33,271 bases of DNA from an uncultured Luminiphilus sp. (GTDB lineage: Bacteria; Pseudomonadota; Gammaproteobacteria; Pseudomonadales; Halieaceae), in assembly GCA_905182485.1 (NCBI GenBank), contig CAJJBO010000026.1:1-33271 (forward strand), written 5' to 3'. Shown piece after piece: positions 28,555 to 33,271 of this stretch (its first letter is position 1; every line of letters starts with the position of its first letter). Below the pieces are notes generated by a model. It saw nothing but the letters and a program-made list of their open reading frames with translations, was not told where the DNA came from and searched no databases. The position numbers were made by a program, and so were the translations under genes.

Positions 28555-29271
28555 ATGAGGTGGCGTGTTGCTGTCGTTTTTTCGGTGCTGACCCTCAGTA
28601 GTCTCAGCGCCTCAACACAAGCCCAATCCGATGCAATCAATGCCGATTGCGGATGCCTATGGGAAGGTAGCTTCTCGGAGGTCGCACCGCAGGCCGACCT
28701 CGTCCTCCTGGGCCAAGTACAAGCGATCAAGGGTAACGCTGTCGACTTAGTGCCTGAGACCATTTTAAAAGGCACGTTCTGGCTAGATACCTTGCGTGTT
28801 TGGATGAAAACACAAGATTATTGCCGCCCGCCAGCGGAGTACTTTCCGCTCGGTAGCCGCTGGGTAATGGCGCTATCACAGATCCAGGAGCGACCCGAGG
28901 GCAGCTTCAATCCGTCTACCCCCAATCAAAGTTTCGGCCGGCTACTGGATTATCAGTTATCAAGCTGCGGCGGCTACTGGTTGCGGGTAAACGGCAACAC
29001 CATCACCGGTAATTTAGTCGCCGACATGCCGCGTTTTTACCATGAACCCGACATGTCCCCCGTATTGCTCGACTTGGTCGCAGGCTATTTGGCCGGCACC
29101 GTGCCCGAATCGGCACTCATTGAAGCCAGCCGAGTGCACCCCGAAGCGGTTGACGCGCTTATCCTCGATACACGGAGTTTTCTCCGCGGCCAGGAGGACT
29201 GGATTGGGAATGGGGATGGGGATGGGGATGGGGATGGGGATGGGGATGGGGATGGGGATGGGGAAGACTGA
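28555..29271 (+). CDS. Secreted protein, possibly NTR/TIMP-like, with Gly-Asp repeat tail
   Basis: The product has 238 residues from ATG 28555, seven bases after the hemB stop; the frame also opens earlier inside hemB. A Sec signal peptide covers ~1-25 (VAVVFSVLTLSSLSASTQAQ). The mature start CGCLWEGSFSEVAPQADLVL, LGQV, then the Cys in QDYCRPPAEYFPLGSRWVMA, resembles bacterial NTR/TIMP-like OB folds (CxC...F...A..VF.G.V), which is my inference. A third conserved-looking Cys is in SSCGGYWLR. The C-terminus is a tail of eight Gly-Asp units encoded by a hexanucleotide repeat, then Glu-Asp. Function is unknown; an acidic tail of this kind could bind divalent metal. Confidence 0.7.
   Translation: MRWRVAVVFSVLTLSSLSASTQAQSDAINADCGCLWEGSFSEVAPQADLVLLGQVQAIKGNAVDLVPETILKGTFWLDTLRVWMKTQDYCRPPAEYFPLGSRWVMALSQIQERPEGSFNPSTPNQSFGRLLDYQLSSCGGYWLRVNGNTITGNLVADMPRFYHEPDMSPVLLDLVAGYLAGTVPESALIEASRVHPEAVDALILDTRSFLRGQEDWIGNGDGDGDGDGDGDGDGDGED
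29206..29265 (+). repeat. Hexanucleotide tandem repeat (GGGGAT)n, about nine units
   Basis: From 29211 the sequence TGGGGA repeats almost perfectly to 29262, giving eight GAT codons at six-base spacing (29215 to 29259), flanked by GGGAAT and GGGGAA variants. Unit changes would keep the reading frame and lengthen or shorten the Gly-Asp tail. Every unit has four consecutive G separated by AT, so the plus strand has many G-runs able to form a G-quadruplex. Confidence 0.95.
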
Positions 29272-29453
29272 AATTTTCTAAGGTCCTAGTCAACCGTTCT
29301 AAATTGCATCGACCCTGATAACTCTCTGCGTCCAGCCAATCAGCGGCCCGCTGCGCTGTCGGTGAGTCCTCGCCCCGCATTGAGCAGCATCCAACCTGAC
29401 CATTGCCCTCAGACTCGTTCTTTCAATGGCATTGAGGGGTATTTTGGAGGCAG

Positions 29454-30043
29454 TTATGCCTCGTCACGCAATAACATCAGCATTTCATCAATCATCATGA
29501 GCGACAGGCCCCAAATGCGGTAACTCGCATATAAAAAAGAGTCGGTTTCCAATGTTTTCCCTTTCCACTCCCATTTCATCGGTTCCCGCTTATCCGGTTG
29601 CATGAGAAAATCGAGGGGCACCCAGACCACTTCAGCCACCTCATCATTCGGCGTCATTGCCGGAACCTCGTTTACCTGAAAAACGAATGGCGTCACCAGC
29701 ATTTCAGGGCGATCAGCACGCCACCCTGTATTCACATCGGTTAACTCGCCCAGCTGTGTCCCGCAATGCAAAAGATCAACGCCCAGTTCTTCTTCAGTCT
29801 CGCGTAAAGCACACCGCAAATTCGATTCATCGCCGGGATCACGGCGCCCGCCCGGGAACCCCATATGCCCGACCATGGATCTCCCTCCCGGACTGCACGG
29901 CGGATCATTAACATTTCAGTCGTGTCCCCACCCTCTCGCAGTATGATCGCCACAGCGGCTCTGCCAGCTTGTGGCTCAAACCCAGCCGGCTCCTTATGAA
30001 ACTGCGCTAAGCGTTGCTTTGTTTTCGGAGTTAACACTGTCAT
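29454..30043 (-). CDS. Nudix hydrolase, probable CoA pyrophosphatase, one frame change
   Basis: The start is placed at ATG 30043 (MTVLTPKTKQRLAQF). The first frame runs through RAAVAIILREG and EMLMIRRAVREGDPWSG, then breaks near 29870. The other frame supplies the Nudix box GFPGGRRDPGDESNLRCALR, continuing ETEEELGV, and runs to the stop at 29454. The GX5EX7REUXEEXGU residues are all present. LMIRRA...GDPWSGHMGFPGGR is the pattern of CoA-type (NudL-like) pyrophosphatases, which cut CoA to 3',5'-ADP and phosphopantetheine. The repaired length is about 196 residues. The 182 bases between the Gly-Asp protein and this gene hold nothing I recognise. Confidence 0.83.
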
Positions 30044-30215
30044 CTGGGTGCTGCTACCTTTTCGGCTGACCGCTCGACGAAAAAACCAGTCCGTCGTTGC
30101 ATCACAGGTTCCCTTATCGTGGGCCCATGATAACGCGTAACGCTGTGAAGTTAGCGGCAGGGGCCGTAGGGTTCCGGTAGAATGTGGCCTCCTTGCAACC
30201 AATAGGCCTCAACCT

Positions 30216-31217
30216 GTGGAATCTTATGCTGCTTACGCTATCGGCGCCGCGCTGGTCGATACCGAGATACAAGTCACCGATAACGATCTCGTCGCTATGA
30301 ATGTGGAAAAGGGCATGATGACGCTGATGGACCAATCCCAGCAGACTCACATGCTCTCTCAGCTCTCCGAGCATCTCATCCAAGCCAGTCATGCGTCAGG
30401 TGGCAGCGCTGGCAACAGTATGATTGCCACAGCACTAATGGGCGCACCGACCTACATGAGCTGCAAGGTAGCGCAGGATACCGACGGTGATATTTACCTC
30501 TCGGATCTAGAGCAATCGGGCGTCGCGCATGGCCTCAATGACCAACGCAAAGAGGGCGTCACGGGTAAATGTCTTGTGCTCATCACACCCGATGCAGAGC
30601 GCTCTCTCAATACCCATCTTGGTATTTCAGAAACGTTGTCCGTCGACGAAGTCAACGAAGAAGCCATTAAAGCCTCGCAATGGGTTTATCTGGAGGGATA
30701 TTTGGTGACCTCTGCGACCGGGCACGCAGCCGCCCTGAAAACCAAAGCGCTGGCAGCACAGCATCAAATTCAAACAGCCGTCAGCTTTTCGGACCCGGGT
30801 ATGGTGAAATTCTTTCGCGATAACATGGCCGCAATGGTGGAAGGCGGGGTGGATCTCGTGTTTTGTAATAAAATCGAGGCGCTTGAATGGGGCCAATGTG
30901 ACTCATTGGATGACGCCATCGCAGCCATTAAGCAGGTCGCTAGGCGCTTTGTGATCACCCTCGGGGCAGAGGGCGCCATCGCTTGGGATGGCGCGACATT
31001 ACACCGTGTCTCTGCTCCGGCAGTCGACGCCGTTAACACCAATGGTGCCGGCGACATGTTCGCAGGTGCCTTTCTGTATGCGCTATCGCGCGGAGAGAAT
31101 GATCGACGTGCAACCGAATTTGCCACCCTTGCAGCCAGTGAAGTAGTAAAATCTTTTGGACCACGGCTAGATAGAGCAGCCTGTCTTGCTCTTCGCCGTC
31201 AATTTTTTGGTGACTGA
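30216..31217 (+). CDS. PfkB-family carbohydrate/adenosine kinase
   Basis: The product has 333 residues from GTG 30216 (VESYAAYAIGAALVDTEIQV); no ATG in frame fits the conserved ALVDTE start. The N-terminal substrate signature is GGSAGNSMIATALMG. The C-terminal PfkB signature with the catalytic Asp is VNTNGAGDMFAGAFLYAL. This subgroup is annotated as adenosine kinase in many gammaproteobacteria, phosphorylating adenosine or a related nucleoside or sugar; the exact substrate is inferred. It is divergent from the Nudix gene across ~170 bases. A TAGAAT at 30178-30183 could be a -10 box, with no clear -35. Confidence 0.9.
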   Translation: MESYAAYAIGAALVDTEIQVTDNDLVAMNVEKGMMTLMDQSQQTHMLSQLSEHLIQASHASGGSAGNSMIATALMGAPTYMSCKVAQDTDGDIYLSDLEQSGVAHGLNDQRKEGVTGKCLVLITPDAERSLNTHLGISETLSVDEVNEEAIKASQWVYLEGYLVTSATGHAAALKTKALAAQHQIQTAVSFSDPGMVKFFRDNMAAMVEGGVDLVFCNKIEALEWGQCDSLDDAIAAIKQVARRFVITLGAEGAIAWDGATLHRVSAPAVDAVNTNGAGDMFAGAFLYALSRGENDRRATEFATLAASEVVKSFGPRLDRAACLALRRQFFGD

Positions 31218-31251
31218 ACGGTCATCACCGAAACGGGAATAGTGGATACTC

Positions 31252-31608
31252 ATGAGCGAGAAAGAAATCAAACCAGTCATTAAAGCTGATCCGCTCTACC
31301 AAATGTTGCGTCAGGAAGACGTGGACGGCTTTAACACCAACCGGGATTCACTCGACAGCACTGAATTGACCGGTGGCGACTATCGCGGCCGAGATCTTCG
31401 GCGAATGAACGCTCGAGGCTTGGACTTTTCTAATGCCTATTTTCGTAACTGCGACCTGAGCGGTATCGATTTCCGCGAAACTAATCTAGAGGGCGCCAGT
31501 TTGATGGATGCCAAAGTGTCGGGAGTCTATTTTCCGACAGCGCTCAGTGCTGATGAGATCCGTTTGTCACTGGATTACGGAACGCGCCTGCGTTACCCCA
31601 ATGACTGA
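31252..31608 (+). CDS. Pentapeptide-repeat protein
   Basis: The product has 118 residues and starts 34 bases after the kinase gene. The first ~45 residues are charged and non-repetitive (MSEKEIKPVIKADPLY). Residues ~38-95 contain pentapeptide repeats of A(D/N)LxX type: GGDYRGRDLRRMNARGLDFS, then NAYFRNCDLSGIDFRETNLE and GASLMDAKVSG. These build a short right-handed beta-helix. No catalytic residue or membrane segment is seen, so the protein is probably a cytosolic interaction module of unknown role. It is followed within six bases by the dsbD-like gene. Confidence 0.88.
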   Translation: MSEKEIKPVIKADPLYQMLRQEDVDGFNTNRDSLDSTELTGGDYRGRDLRRMNARGLDFSNAYFRNCDLSGIDFRETNLEGASLMDAKVSGVYFPTALSADEIRLSLDYGTRLRYPND

Positions 31609-31614
31609 CTTAGC

Positions 31615-33271
31615 ATGAGAGAAACCGACGCGCAGCCGTTGCAAGCGCTTACGCTGACGTTCACGCGGTACTGGGCGATGATGATCGTAGCAATCGCGCT
31701 ACTGACCCATGCCCTACCGGGACACACTCAAAACAGCCTGGCTGATGCCCTGAAGCAACAGACGGCGTTCTTACCGGTAGAGCGGGCCTATCAGCTAGAG
31801 GGGGAGCTGACGGCAGCCGGTGACCTGCGCCTCTATTGGCAAATCACCGCGGGATACTATCTCTACCAACACGCCTTTAACGTCAGGGTCGCATCACCCT
31901 ATCGATCTGACCCACTGGCGATTGACTTACCCGCCCGCACTGAACAAAACCGACGAGTTTTTTGGTGAGGTGCAGGTGTATTACGACCACGCCGACCTCA
32001 CCGCTTCCATTACCCTCTGCCGAGGACTCGCTCACGGTTGCCGTGACCTATCAAGGCTGCGCGGATGCAGGGCTCTGTTACCCGCCCACAGACCCAGTAT
32101 CTCATCGTCAATGCGTCGAGCGGCACCGTCTCGACCACCGCATTGGTCACCATGCCACCGGTCGCAGACGGCACCGGTGGCGCCCTCCCCGGCCGGTATC
32201 GTCCCTCCTGCTTGCACTGGGGCTCGCCTTTCTCGGCGGCGTCATTCTCAACACCATGCCCTGCGTGTTCCCTATTTTGTCTTTAAAAGTACTGAGCTTC
32301 GCTACAGGCGATCCAGCGACACATCGCCGGCATGGCCTCGCTTATTTACTGGGTGTGGTGTCATCGTTCCTTTTGATCGCAAGCGTGCTGATCAGCCTTC
32401 AAGCTGCTGGGCGCTGGGTCGGCTGGGGGTTCCAGCTCCAATCAACGGGCTTTGTCATTGCGTTGGCTTATCTCTTTGCCGATCATGGGGTTATCGCTCT
32501 CGGGGCTCGTCGTTGTTTGCCGGAAGCTGGATGGCAATGTCGGCTCAGGCTTATCAACGGCACGCGGGCAGCAGTTCATCGCAGCTTCGTTTTTGACCGG
32601 CGTACTCGCTGTCCACCGTGGCCAGCCCCTGCACCGCGCCGTTTATGGGGCCGCGCCCTGGGCTTTGCCCTAACTCAACCGCCCCTCTATGCACTGACCG
32701 TATTCGCCGCGCTGGGCACCGGCATGGCAGCGCCCATGGTGGCGCTCAGCACCAGTGATCGAGCACGGCGCTGGTTACCCAAACCGGGCGCGTGGATGGA
32801 GACGCTCAAGCAGATCATGGCGTTTCCACTTTACCTCACCGCCGTCTGGTTACTCTGGGTAGCGGGTAAACAGAGCGGTGTTGATACCATGGCCGCCGCG
32901 GCCGCCGGCTTAGTCATGCTCGCCCTTGGCCTCACCTTACTGCGAGGGAGGTCGCATGGCCCGCGCCATCGGTAGCGCCTGTTTGATCAGCGCCATCGTT
33001 GTTGGGTGGCGTGCGAGGGAGAGCCCTCAGACGCCGCCACCGCTGACGGCCCGAGACGGCGTGGTCACTTGGTCTCCCGCCGCACTCGCCTCGCTGCGGG
33101 CGCAAGGCCTGCCGGTGTTTGTCGACGTTACCGCCGATTGGTGCATCACCTGTCTCAGCCAATGAAGCAGGCAGTCTTGTTCACCGACGAGATGACGCAG
33201 GCATTTGCGGCATCCGAGGTCACTTACATGGTGGCGGACTGGACTAATTACGACCCCGGCATTGGTGAGTT
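31615..33271 (+). CDS. dsbD: DsbD-type thiol:disulfide reductase, many frame changes, truncated by window end
   Basis: The start is ATG 31615 (or 31678, which directly precedes the helix MMIVAIALLTHALPGHTQ). At least seven frame switches are needed, near 31930, 32018, 32091, 32195, 32480, 32570-32660 and 32930, plus one near 33163. The ordered pieces are an N-terminal periplasmic domain with GEVQVYYDHADLTASI and the Cys pair YQGCADAGLCYPP; a membrane domain with GGVILNTMPCVFPILSLKVL and VASPCTAPFMG; and a thioredoxin-like C-terminus with FVDVTADWCITC. All six redox cysteines of DsbD are visible. The enzyme passes electrons from cytosolic thioredoxin to periplasmic DsbC, CcmG and similar. The 3' end is outside the window. 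Confidence 0.8.

Overview
The window looks like the chromosome of a free-living gammaproteobacterium. The block tyrS - M23 peptidase - anmK - erpA - bactofilin - DUF6776-like - argC - hemJ has the gene order I know from Pseudomonas and related lineages. Codon use and the protein sequences would fit a marine Cellvibrionales/Halieaceae-type organism, but that placement is an inference. I see no rRNA, tRNA, CRISPR array, integrase or insertion sequence.

Region A (1-11270, + strand) is a tightly packed run of envelope genes. In order it encodes: the C-terminus of an unknown protein, a lipoprotein, a TPR protein with one membrane helix, a PEGA-repeat/SUMF1 protein with one membrane helix, a small secreted acidic protein, a MotA/TolQ/ExbB-type channel, a degenerate Hsp70/actin-fold protein, two von Willebrand factor A (VWA) proteins with ExbD-like N-termini, and two more lipoproteins. 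Many junctions overlap or are only a few bases apart, so this is probably one operon. It is the most interesting part of the window: it reads as an ion-driven inner-membrane motor whose stator partners carry VWA domains instead of a TonB/peptidoglycan-binding end. An M48 metalloprotease lipoprotein and a secreted Amidohydrolase_3 enzyme follow on the same strand (11280-14444).

Region B (14682-20154, - strand) is housekeeping and accessory: GloC-type metallo-beta-lactamase-fold hydrolase, dicarboxylate/amino-acid:cation symporter, small Kazal-like lipoprotein, NagZ, a damaged LOG-family gene and TyrS. Region C (20357-25641) holds the M23 peptidase and AnmK on +, then ErpA, bactofilin, DUF6776-like protein and ArgC on -. 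NagZ, the M23 peptidase and AnmK together cover peptidoglycan cleavage and anhydro-MurNAc recycling. Region D (25750-29271, +) is a heme block, hemJ-hemL-hemB, followed by a secreted protein ending in a (GGGGAT)n-coded Gly-Asp tail. Region E (29454-33271) holds a CoA-type Nudix hydrolase (-), an adenosine-kinase-like PfkB protein, a pentapeptide-repeat protein and a DsbD-type thiol reductase cut by the window edge (+).

Quality warning: at least nine genes are broken by single-base frame changes, including hemB and erpA, whose loss would normally be lethal or severely damaging. The breaks are densest in the first 1.5 kb and last 1.7 kb. I read most of them as sequencing/assembly indels at low coverage, not pseudogenes. 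Coordinates given for such genes span the repaired reading.
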